Made by a program: the position numbers and the translations under genes. The notes under the pieces were generated by a model, which was not told the DNA's origin, ran no database searches, and saw nothing but the letters and a program-made list of their open reading frames with translations. Source: Pseudomicrostroma phylloplanum (lineage: Eukaryota; Basidiomycota; Exobasidiomycetes; Microstromatales). Taken from it: a stretch of DNA of 64,000 bases. This document shows positions 11,861-22,672 of the stretch, piece after piece. Positions within the stretch are counted from its first letter, which is position 1. The number at the start of each line of letters is the position of its first letter. The stretch covers positions 124,001 through 188,000 of the forward strand of contig BCHS01000009.1 in NCBI GenBank assembly GCA_039545275.1. The letters are read 5' to 3'.

Positions 11861-12261
11861 AGGTGTGGAGAGGTGAGGAGCGTCAGTACCTCCCGCGCCT
11901 TCTTCTCTTTCCCTTTTCTCTTTTTCCCCTGTTTCGTTGTTGAATTTGTATTGCTCTGTTGTACGACTCCAATTTCTTCACCTCATGTTCATGATATTGT
12001 CTGTACAAAGGTCTGCGTGTCACTAGTGCAACAGCCGACCCGACCCCACTTCCGCGTGTGGAGACGAAGCTCCGCTCCGCCCAAATCCAAAGACGCACCG
12101 CACCGCTTCGCAGCCTAGGCTAGAGTAGGCTGGCCGAATCCAACACTGTCCCAGACTATTGTGTATCTCTTCATCCTCTGCAGAAAGCCTGGACAAGGCC
12201 GTACGGCATACAGTCAGCCATCGTCATCGCCCTCTGCACTTGCCGAGGCGAGCCGATTGCG
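11861..12261. other. Intergenic region between ATG15 and FG-GAP gene
   Basis: This is 401 bp containing the ATG15 3' UTR and the promoter of the next gene on the same strand. Pyrimidine-rich runs occur near 11900-11940. No gene is recognised. Confidence 0.4.
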
Positions 12262-15216
12262 ATGCTCTCACTCCCACAGGCGCAAGTGCAGGAGCAGGCT
12301 TGGTCACACTCACGGACAAGAACAAGGACACGGACACGGACATCACTACGGCGCAGCAGCTGCTGCTCCAGCAGCAAGCGAGCACCTCACTCCCTCCTCG
12401 CCCGTTCATTCTCCCTCCTCTTCACTCTCTGTCTGCTCCTGCTCACTGTCGTGACCAGTGCAGAAGCGCTCTGGTTCTTTCCGCAGAAGCGCTTCCAGTA
12501 CCAGGGACTGATTGATGCTGGAGATCTAGGGCTTAGCGGAGCTGGGGCAGATGTGGGTACGGCGGGTGGGGTGGTTGCTTGGGGTGATTGGGATGGAGAT
12601 CAATTGTGAGTGGGCGAAGAGTGGGGAAGGAGAGGAGGAGGGAGAGGGGATATGGCGATGAGAGAGATGAAGGCGAGACGAGAGCTGACTGAGCCGGAGA
12701 TGTGGCTGCTGCTGCTGCTTCTGCCAGTCTGGATGCATTCACCCTCTCGGCGGATCATAGAGAGCTGGAAGTGAGGTTGTGGGACCATGGTGAGTCTGCT
12801 TTGCTCCTCGAACGGTAGGAGCAAGCCTCAACTCACCTCTTTACCTACGAACTTTGCGCTCCCTGCGAACCTATCAGCCAACTTCAAATTCTCTAGCACA
12901 CCTCTGTTCACCATTGTCCCCTCGAGCGGGAATCCAATCGTGAATGTAGCGCCTGCAAACTACGATCATGATGGTCGGCTGGACGTGCTGGTCATGACGC
13001 AGGGACCTTCCTCAAGCGCACCGATAGAGATGGAGGTATGGATGGGGAGAGGCAGGTCAGGCTTGCTAGGTGAGTGTCCCGGTCTCCAGGTGCGAGGTGA
13101 ACTCGCAAGGAGTCGCTGACAATGCGTATGGGTCTTGCTGGCTTCTCGAAGGCAAACCTATCAAGCTCCCTTCGGCGTCTGGCGCTCAGCCGATGTTGGC
13201 AGATGGGACGGGGGATATGAAGATGGACCTTCTAGGGCAAGCATCACAATCAGGGAGCGCTGGAACATTGGAGATGTGGGAGAATGTTTTCGGAGCCAGG
13301 AACTCGACGGAGGCCTTTACATTGTGAGTACGAGTGGTGAAGACGACAGAGCCTTGAAGTTGTCGCTGACCCTGCTATTCCGTCTTGCGCTACAGAGCTT
13401 CTGCCCCACTCGAGTCAGGCTCAGAGGCTCCTTGTCAGCTAGCAACGCCTCACAGCTCGGCCTTTATCGACCTGAATGGCGACTGTCTAGCCGATCTATT
13501 CCTCGTCTGCGCTCCAAGCTCAGGAAGCTCACAACAGCACTACCAGATCTGGACAGCCAAGCGGCCTGCTGCTGCCGACTCCCAAGCGAGCGACTCGTCC
13601 AAGTACTCGAGCTTCACATTTGCTCGCTCTGGTCTCCTGCCACAAGGGGCAGGCCCACTCTCCTTTGCAGACATGAACAGGGACGGAACCATCGACATCG
13701 TCTTTGCCTCTTGCCCTCCCTCTGAGCGGGACTGCTACATCAACATCGTCTACAACAAGCAAGTGGGGCTCTGCGAGAAGCAGCTCTCTGCTGCTGGTAC
13801 GAGCGGGGGTAGCAGTGACCCTATCAAAGCCTGGAGCGATTGGTGGTTCGGCACTGGCGCCACTGACGGCCAGACGGGCACAGCAGGGGGCCTGGACAAA
13901 TGCAGGCGGACAGAGGACCTCTGTGTTGCGGATGATCAGTTTGCATTCGATTTCGAAGGGTCGGCTGCCACTGGCGTGAGTAGGATAGAAAGGGATCGTA
14001 GGTCTCTCCTGGACCAGCGACTCACGAGTCTTGCTCTTCCCCCTCCCCCATCTCTCAGTCAGGCGTGCGGATACCCCTCGCCTCCTTCCTGCCCGGACAT
14101 AAGCCTCTGCTCGAGGATCACATGACCTCGTTGGCACATCCGCTACCAGTACCGCTCGTGATTGGCGACTTCAACAAGGACGGCTACCCGGACGTCCTCC
14201 TCCTCTCGATCCCGCCAAAGGCAAGTTCAGACGGGACGGGCAAGACGAGTGTACACATCTTGTCGAACTCGCGGTGTAGCCTCATCACCGACTCCTCTGC
14301 CAAAGCCGAGTGCAACAAGGCCACCACGGCCGAAGAGGAAGGTCGCTGGCTGAGTGTAGTGCAAGAGGGTGCGGAGCCCCTGGCTCACATTGACGATGTC
14401 CGCGCCGCTTCCTGGGTGGACATCGACGATGACGGCACCCTCGATATCCTCCTTCTGCGAGGCACCACTGCCGCGAAAGACACGCGCCGCGTGACGTTCA
14501 TCCAGAACAACTACTTTTACGACGCCTTCTTCCTCAAGTCCCTCTGTCTCAACGGGGCCTGCTCCTCCGCCATGTGCAGAAGCATCGAAGCAGGTCCAGA
14601 GGGCTCCGACCCAGTCGAGACGAGGTACAAGCCATGGGGCGCCTCTCTTCCCGGTGCCTCGTACAAGTTCACCGTGCTAGACCCGAATGGGCTCCGTCGC
14701 GCACAGCAGGTAGGACAGCAGCCACAGAGCTCGTACCGCTCTCTCCTCACACCTTACTCTTACTTTGGTCTGGGCAGAACCAACAATTACGTCGAGAAGC
14801 TCTTTGTGGGGAGCACGCTCAGTGGGGGAAGTCAGGCACTCACACGCGATGGGGAGTACTTTTTAGCGATGGAGGGACTGATCCCCAATTCTCAGCTGGT
14901 CATAGCGCCCCTCTTGACCTCGGAGGACGACGACGACGGCTCGAGCGATAGCGGCAGCGGCAACGGCAACGGTGATGGGTCAGGGAGAGCAGGCTCCGCT
15001 CGACCTCGACCAGCAGCAGGCAGTATGAGCTTGAGTTGGCACAGGGAGCTCTACCTCCAGCCGGGCGATTGGATCCCCTGGGTGACCCTCACCCTCGTTA
15101 CCCTCTGCTTGGGTCTCTGTGGATTCGTCTTTGCGATGCATCTAGCTGAGAAGAGGGAGGATGAGAGGGAGAGGAAGAAAGGAGTGCATGCCATCAACTT
15201 TGATGCACTTGGGTGA
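12262..15216 (+). CDS. ITFG1: FG-GAP repeat membrane protein (ITFG1/TIP family)
   Basis: Seen: six exons, 12262-12605, 12728-12789, 12878-13069, 13152-13323, 13396-13975 and 14059-15216, about 835 aa, all phases consistent. An N-terminal hydrophobic stretch (LLFTLCLLLLTVV) near residues 50-65 acts as signal or anchor. There are at least six Ca2+-loop-like FG-GAP motifs: DWDGDQFLD, NYDHDGRLD, DLNGDCLAD, DMNRDGTID, DFNKDGYPD and DIDDDGTLD. The C-terminus has one transmembrane helix (near WVTLTLVTLCLGLCGFVF) and a basic cytosolic tail. Family knowledge: this fits the TIP/ITFG1 (linkin) beta-propeller family of secretory-pathway type I membrane proteins; its role in fungi is not established. The signal starts unusually far from the ATG, so the true start may be later or in a different exon. 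Confidence 0.82.
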
Positions 15217-15465
15217 GAAGGAGGCGGGGTGGGCTGCTGAATAGATCCAGAGGACCCGTTCCGCTTTGTAACGTTATCCTCTCTAGCTCGTTCATCTCTT
15301 TCTCTACGCCTGCATGCTGTGAATGTGTTTTATAGCTAGCCCGCTCGTCTGCAATGCAAATTCGTACATTGACGCAGGCGCCGCTGTGCAGCCGCTGCTC
15401 CTCCACGACTCGCATCATTCGTACGCTGCTATCTTTTCTGTGCCTCGTGTCTTGCGTATGCCTCT

Positions 15466-16362
15466 TTACTCCTCCTCTGGCGGGGGACCGTGGTAGCCGT
15501 GGTTGACGACGTTGAACCAGGGCATTGTGCCTATGGAGCAGAGTGAATTGTAAAGGCAGGAACGTCCATCAGTACACCTTGCGCCCGTCTCTCTGCCCTC
15601 CCCCAGCCATCCTTCTCCGCTGCTTCTGATTCTTCTACTCACTGAACTTCAATTGCGACCAAACGGAATTCCTGTGAGCCACGCCCTGGAGGTAAGGGTC
15701 CAGGCTTGACTTTGTCACGTCCACGAATGCCTCTGGTCCCTCTTCGATTGCCCGCTTCACCTCTGGCTCGTTTTCTGCCCAGCCCCAGAGACGCACTGTA
15801 CACGGCGGAGGGTGAGGGAGAGGTCAGATTGAAAATGCCAGAGACGGTGGGTAAGGCTGGCTGTTGGATCAGGCTGTACTCACTGGACGACCTCTGGTAT
15901 GCGAATAGGAATCCTCCGGCTGCTCCTAGGAATGTGCCTAGCCTCAGGGCGGCGGACATACCACCACGGGGAGGCCTGGTTGGGTCCCACATCTCTGTGG
16001 AGTGGTGGAAAGCATTGTCTCATGGTCAGCCATTTCGCTCCGGAAACGCTCTCCATGACTTCTCCTCGGCTGCATCCTCACCCATGAGGTAGAGCGAGCT
16101 GGGAAATGCGGCGGTCGCGCCTCCCCAGAAGACGTAGTCGCTAGGCCTGAAGTAGGATACGACCCTCTTGAAGTGAGGGTCCGCATCAATCTGCTTGTGT
16201 GGGGTCTGAAGTTGTTGGGCTGCCAAGGGGCAAGGCAAGTATGGGGACAGGGGGGGAAGAGGCGGTCAGCCTGGCTGGGTCTGGTGAGGGCAGCTGGGCC
16301 CCATCGGCGGGGAGTCCTGCAGATGCTGCTTGGCGATGCTGCTCGGCGATGAGCTCACCCAT
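15466..16362 (-). CDS. NUXM: Complex I 21-kDa accessory subunit (NUXM/NUO-20.9 type)
   Basis: Seen: five exons, 16362-16359, 16219-16082, 15994-15884, 15795-15643 and 15530-15466, giving 156 aa. Exon 1 contributes only ATG plus one base, followed by a 139-nt intron with a good branch and pyrimidine tract. Conserved blocks match fungal complex I 20.9-kDa subunits: IDADPHFKRVVSYFRPSDY, WGGATAAFP, the second hydrophobic block LRLGTFLGAAGGFLFAYQ, and the C-terminal MPWFNVVNHGYHG. Family knowledge: this is a small inner-membrane accessory subunit of NADH:ubiquinone oxidoreductase with two membrane helices. All five exons are needed to build the family's full length. The 4-nt first exon is the least certain part. 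Confidence 0.88.
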
Positions 16363-16767
16363 GATGCTTTGCCCTGATGCTGCTGGCAGTGTCAAGTGGA
16401 CGAGGAGGGTCGAGGAGGATGGTAGCGAGTGCTTAGGGCGTACAGGTGCGACGGAAGGAGTGCGAGGTGTAGTCTACCGTACCTTGATTGCAATGCCAAT
16501 GGCCGACGGACGGCCGGGCGGGCGGGAGGAGGTGCGAGCCATGGCGCCTGGCGGGGGGCAGTGGAAGCGCGCGCGGTCAAGTCGAGAGTGTGTTCCTGTC
16601 AGTCTGTCCGTCAGTCTGTCCGCCATTGACATCTTCCTGGTGTTGCTCTGCTTCTCACTCATCTGATAACATTCAGCCTCCTCACGGCGAGGTGATAGGA
16701 TGCTCTGCACGCACGCCTGCAGAACCTCCATCTCTGCTCAACAGTAGAGCTCTTTGCCTCGTCAGCC
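16363..16767. promoter_or_regulatory. Shared upstream region of complex I subunit and nucleoporin
   Basis: This is 405 bp between divergent starts. Short direct repeats of a GTCTGTCCGTCA type occur near 16600-16620. No gene is recognised. Confidence 0.4.
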
Positions 16768-19700
16768 ATGACGCCTCCGCTCTCCCCATCAACTCCCAAG
16801 CGGAGACGCCTCGCCAATGGCCAGAGCGCACCTTCCACTCCCGCAAGCCCCGCAATGAGGGCGATCAGCGGCCTACGCTCATGGCTCAGCCCTTGGAAAG
16901 GCAACGTCAAGCGTAGCGCAGCCTTCGGAGCTGCTGATGAGCAAGAGGATCAGGACGAGCAAGAGGCTCAACCACGGGACCAGGACGAGGCCTCGCCCCC
17001 GCCAGCCTCTCCCCGCAGGCATGGCAATGGCCAGTTTGACGACGAGGGAGACGACAGTGGGCCGCTATACCCTGCTCTCCCATCTTCGAGTACCATGCCA
17101 TCTCTCAGTCTTCACGCCAAGACGGCCTTTTCACGGGCGACCGCTCAGGAGAGGCCCTCTACCAACCTCGCTTCATCAGCAGCAACGCCCGAAGCCCCTC
17201 CCCCTGCATCATACCCTTTCACGTTCGCGGCGCCTTCGCAAGCAGACGCAGTAGCCAGCAACCCCTTCTCCGGCCAACAGAGTCCGCTGGCGACGCAATT
17301 CACCCCTCACCAACGCTCCTATGCTTCGCCGCAATCGCGAGCCCAAGCTCAGTCTCCCCTCTCACGGAATTACGACCTCCTTGCCAGATTCTTTGCTCAG
17401 AAAGCAGCGGAAGAGGCCGAAGAGGACGGAGGGTTCACTTCTGCGCTCAAAGTAGATCAGCATCGTCTGACAGACGAAGAAGTCAGAGGATGTCTCCGGC
17501 TGATCGAAGAGAGCGGCAGAAGTGAGGGTCAGGTGCGGCAGGTTCTTCAAGGAGGCGCTGTACAGCAGCCAGTGGAAGCCGCTAGCGAGTCAGGCTTTGA
17601 GATCCCCAGACGGCGAGCCAACGTCAGACAAAGCTGGCTGAGCCCCGCTCCCGCCTACCACAGTCAGAGTCCTACGCCAGCGATGTTCGGGGGGACCTAC
17701 AGCGAGAGAATGTCGATGTCACCCGAGCAGCCACTACGTCGTCAAGCAGCTCAGGAGCCTAGCTCGTCATTCCTTGCGCCTCTTGGCGTGGCCAATGGTA
17801 GCTCATCGCGCTCGATGCTCGCCTCGTCTGCTACTGAGCCAGCGCTTTTCGCAAGGTCCCTCGTGGGTCAGCGCTCCAACGCTTCCTCCACCGCAGGCTC
17901 AATCTCCGGAGCCAATGCATCCAGCAGACTCCAAAATGCGGCATTGGCCAGACGACGAAGGCCGCTATACCTCGGTCCAGGAATGTCCTCCAGTCGTCAC
18001 ACCTTCCGACAGGACGCAAGGCGTAGCGAGGCTCAGTCCGGCCTCACTCGGGCTCAATCGACAGCAACCATCGGTCTCGGCAAGCGGCAGAGAGTAGAAC
18101 TGGACACGAACACTGATGAGGTTATGCAAGAACCGGAGTTTAATCTGCCCCCCTCTACAAGCCTGCGAGAGCTCCCGGACGTTGGCAGACAGATTGCTGG
18201 ATCTGCCCGATTGCCTGCGTCGATCTCATCGTCTGCGCTCTTTAGCAGCCAGCCAAGCCCTAGTCTGGCTCGAGCGGACATGCATCCATCTCGGACACCC
18301 GCCTCGCCGCCGAAGGAGCCTGCAGCAAGCAAAACCACTCCTGACACGTCTTCGTCTCCTCCGGCCGCGAAGAGCAGGACGGCCAGCGCGGTCCTATCCA
18401 TCCTTGCCCAGCCCGATTTGCCAAAGCCGGCAAAGTCTTCTCTTGCTACGGCGCGAGAGAGTCGAGCTGCCAATGCCGCTGCTGCGCCACTACGAAGAAG
18501 CAAGCGAGGACAGAGTGTAGATCCCGAGGAAGCCTCCGTCAATGGAGGTGGAGCTTTCCGGCCAGATGCAATCCTGAACCCATACCAGACTGCATCCAAT
18601 CTTCAACTTGCTTCATCTCGCACCACGCCCGCCTCAGGTAGTAAAAGTCGGACGGCAGAGGCAGTGGAGAAGATGAAGGACGAGAGGAGGCGCAGCTCAC
18701 GATTGAGGAAGGGCACCGCCTCCGAGGAGAGGGAGTCGGAGGACGGTACGCTGTTGGAGAAGATCGAGAGGAGCAAGCCAGCTTCGCTCGCCGCTGGGTC
18801 TAGGAGAAGAGGCGGAAGCGTTGGTGCCAGCGCCGCAGGTGCGCCTTCGACAAATGGCGCAGGAAGCTCGCTAGCTGTGATGCAAGAAGAGACACCGGAG
18901 ACACCGCCTCGGTCAGCAAGTCCTGCCACACCATCCACTACCCCACTGGGCCCGCCGCCCGCAGTCAAGCCCTCTGCCGAGGACAAGACGGCGGAAGCAC
19001 GAAGGCGCCTGGAAGCTATGAAAAACTCTTCGTCGACATCTCAGCAACCATCGCGGTCAGCACAAGAGTCTGCAAGCCCACCAGCCACACCATCATCATT
19101 GAACTTCACGAAGTCGCATTCGCACGTACCTGGCAAGCCATCGCGGCTCAGTATTGCCTTCAATGCCAACGAAAGCCCTTCCTCCGGCAGTACAGCCGAC
19201 GAGGACGAAGTGGAGCCTTTCAAGACGCAGCGTAATCAGGCTGAGGACAAGAGCAAGACGGCAGAATTCATCTTTGGCGGTAGCGATGGAGGTACAAGAT
19301 TTGGAGCTGCAAAGAGCGATCAGACCTCGTCTCGTACTTCAAGCGCGGGAAGCTCTAATCACACCACTACCGACGCATCCAAACCGGCACCCTTTAGCTT
19401 CAGTGCGTCAGCGAAGAGCGCGCCAAAGGAGCCCGAAGTACCCAAGTCTGCGCCTTTCTCGTTCGGCGCACCCGTGGCCTCCTCCTCTTCCTCGACTTCT
19501 ACGACTCCAGCGCCCTTTGTCTTCCAGCCCGTGCCAGCTCCCAAGGCTCCTGCGCTTGCACCTGCAGCTGCGCCCGCGCCCAGCTCGAATGATTCGCCAG
19601 CCCTCTCTGTGCGAGAAGAAGCCCTACGCGCTTCTATCACTTCCCTCCCGCGCTTCGATCTGAGCGTCAGTGTCGCCCTGAAGGGCTCAAGCTCTTCATC

Positions 19701-20397
19701 CCTCGAGGAGCTCAAAGAAGCGAGAAGAGTCGAGATTAAGGCACTGCCTGCCTTTGACCTGCTGCAGGCTGGGGGAGCTTCGAGCGTGGGCGTGAGCAAG
19801 CAGGCGGACGCGATGCCTGCGGGAGGATTCAGCTTTACTCCTGCCCCTGCCTCTGCATCTGCACCTGCATCACAAGCCGGGTCTGCTGCTTCCCCTTCCT
19901 CCTTTGGCGGGTTCAGCTTCAGCGCGGCCCCCAGCGCGCCTTCGACCAACGGCTTCAGCACGCCAGCCGCCGATGTACCAGACTCGGACACAGCAGCGCC
20001 CGTAGCAGCAGCAACCGGGGACGAGCCTCCCGCTCCCTCCCCTTCAGCCCTGCTGGGCTCAGGCCAGGGAGAAGAAAACGAAAAGACCCTCTTCGAGGCG
20101 CGGGCCAAGTTCTGGAAATTCGAAGCGGGGAAATGGGTCGATCTTGGTGTTGGGTTGGCGCGGATCAAGGAGGAGGGAGAGTCTACTGACCACTCCAGGC
20201 GTCGTCTCTTGGTGCGCAACGTAGGCAACGGAGCCGTCTCGGTCAATTTCCGCCTCTTTGAAGGTTTCAGCGTTACGCAGACGGGCAACTCGTTGAGCTT
20301 TACGGGATTTCAGGAAGGGATTGGGTTGCCGATGCGATGTAAGGTTAAGACGGAGGAAGGGGCGGGGGAGTTTAAGAGGGGATTGGAGGGGAAGTGA
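16768..20397 (+). CDS. FG nucleoporin with C-terminal RanBP1 domain (Nup2/Nup1-like)
   Basis: Seen: one 3.6-kb exon, 1209 aa, ATG at 16768. The N-terminus has a basic PKRRRL patch, then a short amphipathic-looking helix (ISGLRSWLSPWKG) like those that attach Nup1/Nup60/Nup153 to the nuclear envelope. A long Ser/Ala/Pro/Arg-rich disordered middle follows, then spaced FSF, FGAP and FVF-type FG motifs (about residues 830-1060), and a RanBP1-type domain at about 1100-1209 (AKFWKFEAGKWVDLG, RRLLVRNVGNGAV). Family knowledge: such nuclear-basket proteins bind importins and Ran-GTP at the inner face of the pore. Whether it is the orthologue of Nup2, Nup1 or S. pombe Nup61 cannot be settled here. There are no introns, unlike most neighbours. 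Confidence 0.8.
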   Translation: MTPPLSPSTPKRRRLANGQSAPSTPASPAMRAISGLRSWLSPWKGNVKRSAAFGAADEQEDQDEQEAQPRDQDEASPPPASPRRHGNGQFDDEGDDSGPLYPALPSSSTMPSLSLHAKTAFSRATAQERPSTNLASSAATPEAPPPASYPFTFAAPSQADAVASNPFSGQQSPLATQFTPHQRSYASPQSRAQAQSPLSRNYDLLARFFAQKAAEEAEEDGGFTSALKVDQHRLTDEEVRGCLRLIEESGRSEGQVRQVLQGGAVQQPVEAASESGFEIPRRRANVRQSWLSPAPAYHSQSPTPAMFGGTYSERMSMSPEQPLRRQAAQEPSSSFLAPLGVANGSSSRSMLASSATEPALFARSLVGQRSNASSTAGSISGANASSRLQNAALARRRRPLYLGPGMSSSRHTFRQDARRSEAQSGLTRAQSTATIGLGKRQRVELDTNTDEVMQEPEFNLPPSTSLRELPDVGRQIAGSARLPASISSSALFSSQPSPSLARADMHPSRTPASPPKEPAASKTTPDTSSSPPAAKSRTASAVLSILAQPDLPKPAKSSLATARESRAANAAAAPLRRSKRGQSVDPEEASVNGGGAFRPDAILNPYQTASNLQLASSRTTPASGSKSRTAEAVEKMKDERRRSSRLRKGTASEERESEDGTLLEKIERSKPASLAAGSRRRGGSVGASAAGAPSTNGAGSSLAVMQEETPETPPRSASPATPSTTPLGPPPAVKPSAEDKTAEARRRLEAMKNSSSTSQQPSRSAQESASPPATPSSLNFTKSHSHVPGKPSRLSIAFNANESPSSGSTADEDEVEPFKTQRNQAEDKSKTAEFIFGGSDGGTRFGAAKSDQTSSRTSSAGSSNHTTTDASKPAPFSFSASAKSAPKEPEVPKSAPFSFGAPVASSSSSTSTTPAPFVFQPVPAPKAPALAPAAAPAPSSNDSPALSVREEALRASITSLPRFDLSVSVALKGSSSSSLEELKEARRVEIKALPAFDLLQAGGASSVGVSKQADAMPAGGFSFTPAPASASAPASQAGSAASPSSFGGFSFSAAPSAPSTNGFSTPAADVPDSDTAAPVAAATGDEPPAPSPSALLGSGQGEENEKTLFEARAKFWKFEAGKWVDLGVGLARIKEEGESTDHSRRRLLVRNVGNGAVSVNFRLFEGFSVTQTGNSLSFTGFQEGIGLPMRCKVKTEEGAGEFKRGLEGK

Positions 20398-20575
20398 GAA
20401 GGCGGTGAAGAGGGGAGAGGAGGGAAAGGAGGAGGAGGCAGTGCTGTTGACGCTGTGTGCTATCAATGCAAGACTGTTGCAACATCAATCTCCATTACGT
20501 GTGACCACTCCTGTCGCGGCTTCGGCTTTGTGTTGCTGATGTGGACTGCGAATGCACACGATCCATTGCGGCAAT

Positions 20576-22486
20576 CTACAGCTCGTCCTCCCCATCGTCA
20601 TCCTCAATGACGATCTCCACCGGCTCGTCGAGATCCACCTGCTCCGACCCTCGCACAAAAGTCCACTCCACATCCTCGCCCCCATCATCATCCTCATCGT
20701 CCTCCTCATCGTCCTCATCCCCTTCCTCAGCATCGTCAGCTAGAAGCACTACGTCCACCCCCTCTGCATCTTCCTCCTGCCCTTCCCCGCCCTCCACAAC
20801 CAGCTCAACCTCCTCTTCTTCCCCATCTTCCTCTTCATCTCCAAAGCTCACCTGCACAATCCCACTAACCAGCAACCAGCCCACCGTCCCCAGCAGAGCG
20901 CTGGTGATCCAGACGGCCCGGCCGATGCGCAGTCGACGGAGAGCGGCTTGCTGAAGAGGGGAGAGGGGCTCAGAGTCCGGCTTTGCCTTCCTGGCACTGC
21001 TGCCGGTGGGAGCGGTGGAGGGACGGAGGAAGGAGGGGAGGTAGGAGCGCCAGCTGCTGCTGCTGCTGCTGCTGCCGCCAGAGGTGAGGCTGGCGCTTGG
21101 CGAGTCCCCGCTGCCTGCGTCTGCGCTCGTGGAGCTCAGGGCGTAGAGAGACTTCCAGCCGGATAGATCGCCATACACGCTGCTTGTCTCTTGCTGCTGA
21201 TGCTTCTCCTCTCCCTCCCCCTCCCCTTGCACTCGCACTTCCGCCATGCCTGTGCCCCAGATCTCTTCGTGCGTGCTGTGCACGAAGCGCCTCAGCGGCT
21301 CGTACTCGTCCGCTGTAGCCAGCAAATGCACAAGCGGGTGTGCTGCGAGTGGGTTGGACTTGGTAGCGGGGCTGCCGGCGGACGACTTGAGGGTTGGGGA
21401 GGAGAGGAGGAGGCCGGCGAGGAGGGCGTATAGGTGGATAAGTGGCCGTGGGAGTGGTCGTTTCGTGGAAGAGGAGGACGAGGACGAGGAGTCCGAAGAC
21501 GGGACAAAGGCCAGGAGAGGGGAAAGTATCTGTTTGCCGAGACTTGTCATCTGCTCGTAGCAATTGGTGAAAGCGGAGCAAGACCAGACTAGTCAGTAGG
21601 CGGTCAGACCACTACTCCATCCCGCAAAGCCCTCGACCGTACGTACCTTCTGCTTCCAGAACTCCTCCTTCCACTCCTCCTTCTCTCCAGCACCAAAGCC
21701 CAGTATTCCTTTCTTCCCACCAAAAGCTAGCGGTGCCATTTCCTTTCTCCTCCTCTCCACCTCTGGATCACTCGCTACCTCCCTCTTCGGCTGCTGCTGC
21801 TGTGGCCCACTCCCAAGCTGGCGGAAGACTTTTGAGCCCGCAGCGACTTCGGCGGAGATACGCTCCCTCAGACGATGTGGGATTGCTCTGGAGAGCGGGA
21901 AAGGCAGGCCGCTGGCATAGGCGGGGAAGGTGACCTGATCAAAGACGTCCTGCGCCGCTGTGGCTGGGCCGTCTGGCGAGCTCCTGCCCATGCTGCCTCC
22001 CACGCCTTTAACAGGCGGGGGGAAGAAGACGCTGTACACCAGTGGCTCGACGAGGGAGGCAAGGTGAGCCTCGAGGGGCTTCAGTTCCCAGCCCTGTGAA
22101 TCTCGCCCGTCTTCTTGAGCTTGGTTTGCAGAGGAGGAGGAAGAGGATGAAGCCAGACGAGCAGAGATGAAGGCCTCGATGCCTCTCACCCCCTCGGCTA
22201 CGCATACACCGCCTGTAGGCTGGTTCCTCTCCAGTCTTGGCAGGGTACTGTGCCAGTACACACTCGGTGCCTTGACGTCGAAGGGCAACGAGGAAGGCAG
22301 TGGCACTGACGAGGAAGAGGGAGAAGATGAAGATGTCGCTGTGGGTGGTCCGGAAAGGGTGCGGAGCAGAGAGGCGACGTAGAGGCCTGCTGGGTCTAGT
22401 GCGGGCAGCTGGGGATGGCTCTGCGGATGTGGTGAGTAGAGGTAGAGGGTATAGGGCGGCGTCTCTGAGGCTGATGAGGACGACAT
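20576..22486 (-). CDS. SAM37: SAM37/metaxin-like mitochondrial outer-membrane protein
   Basis: Seen: exons 22486-21647 and 21550-20576 with a 96-nt intron (GTACGT donor, GAGCAG acceptor, phase 0), about 604 aa. Exon 1 resembles the Tom37/metaxin N-terminal GST-like domain (TLYLYSPHPQ, ALDPAGLYVASLLRTLS) and the C-terminal metaxin block (FDQVTFPAYASGLPFPLSRA). Exon 2 carries the rest of the helical domain, a single hydrophobic helix (VWITSALLGTVGWLLVSGIV) and a very acidic Asp/Glu tail. Family knowledge: Sam37 is a peripheral subunit of the SAM complex that inserts beta-barrel proteins into the mitochondrial outer membrane. Poly-Ser tracts make it longer than yeast Sam37. The assignment is by pattern and is moderately sure. 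Confidence 0.65.
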
Positions 22487-22672
22487 GATGCTGGGAACGT
22501 CGTCGTGAAGACACAACTCGATCTAGAGGAGGATTGAAAGGAAGGAAGGAAGGAAGCATCTTTGCCGACGAGGCGCAAAAAGTGCACTTGACGCACAGCC
22601 AGCCTGATTTTTGGCTCACGTCAGACGTCTACGAGGGACCACTGTCTAGATATTGTACATTGCAGCTCTGCT

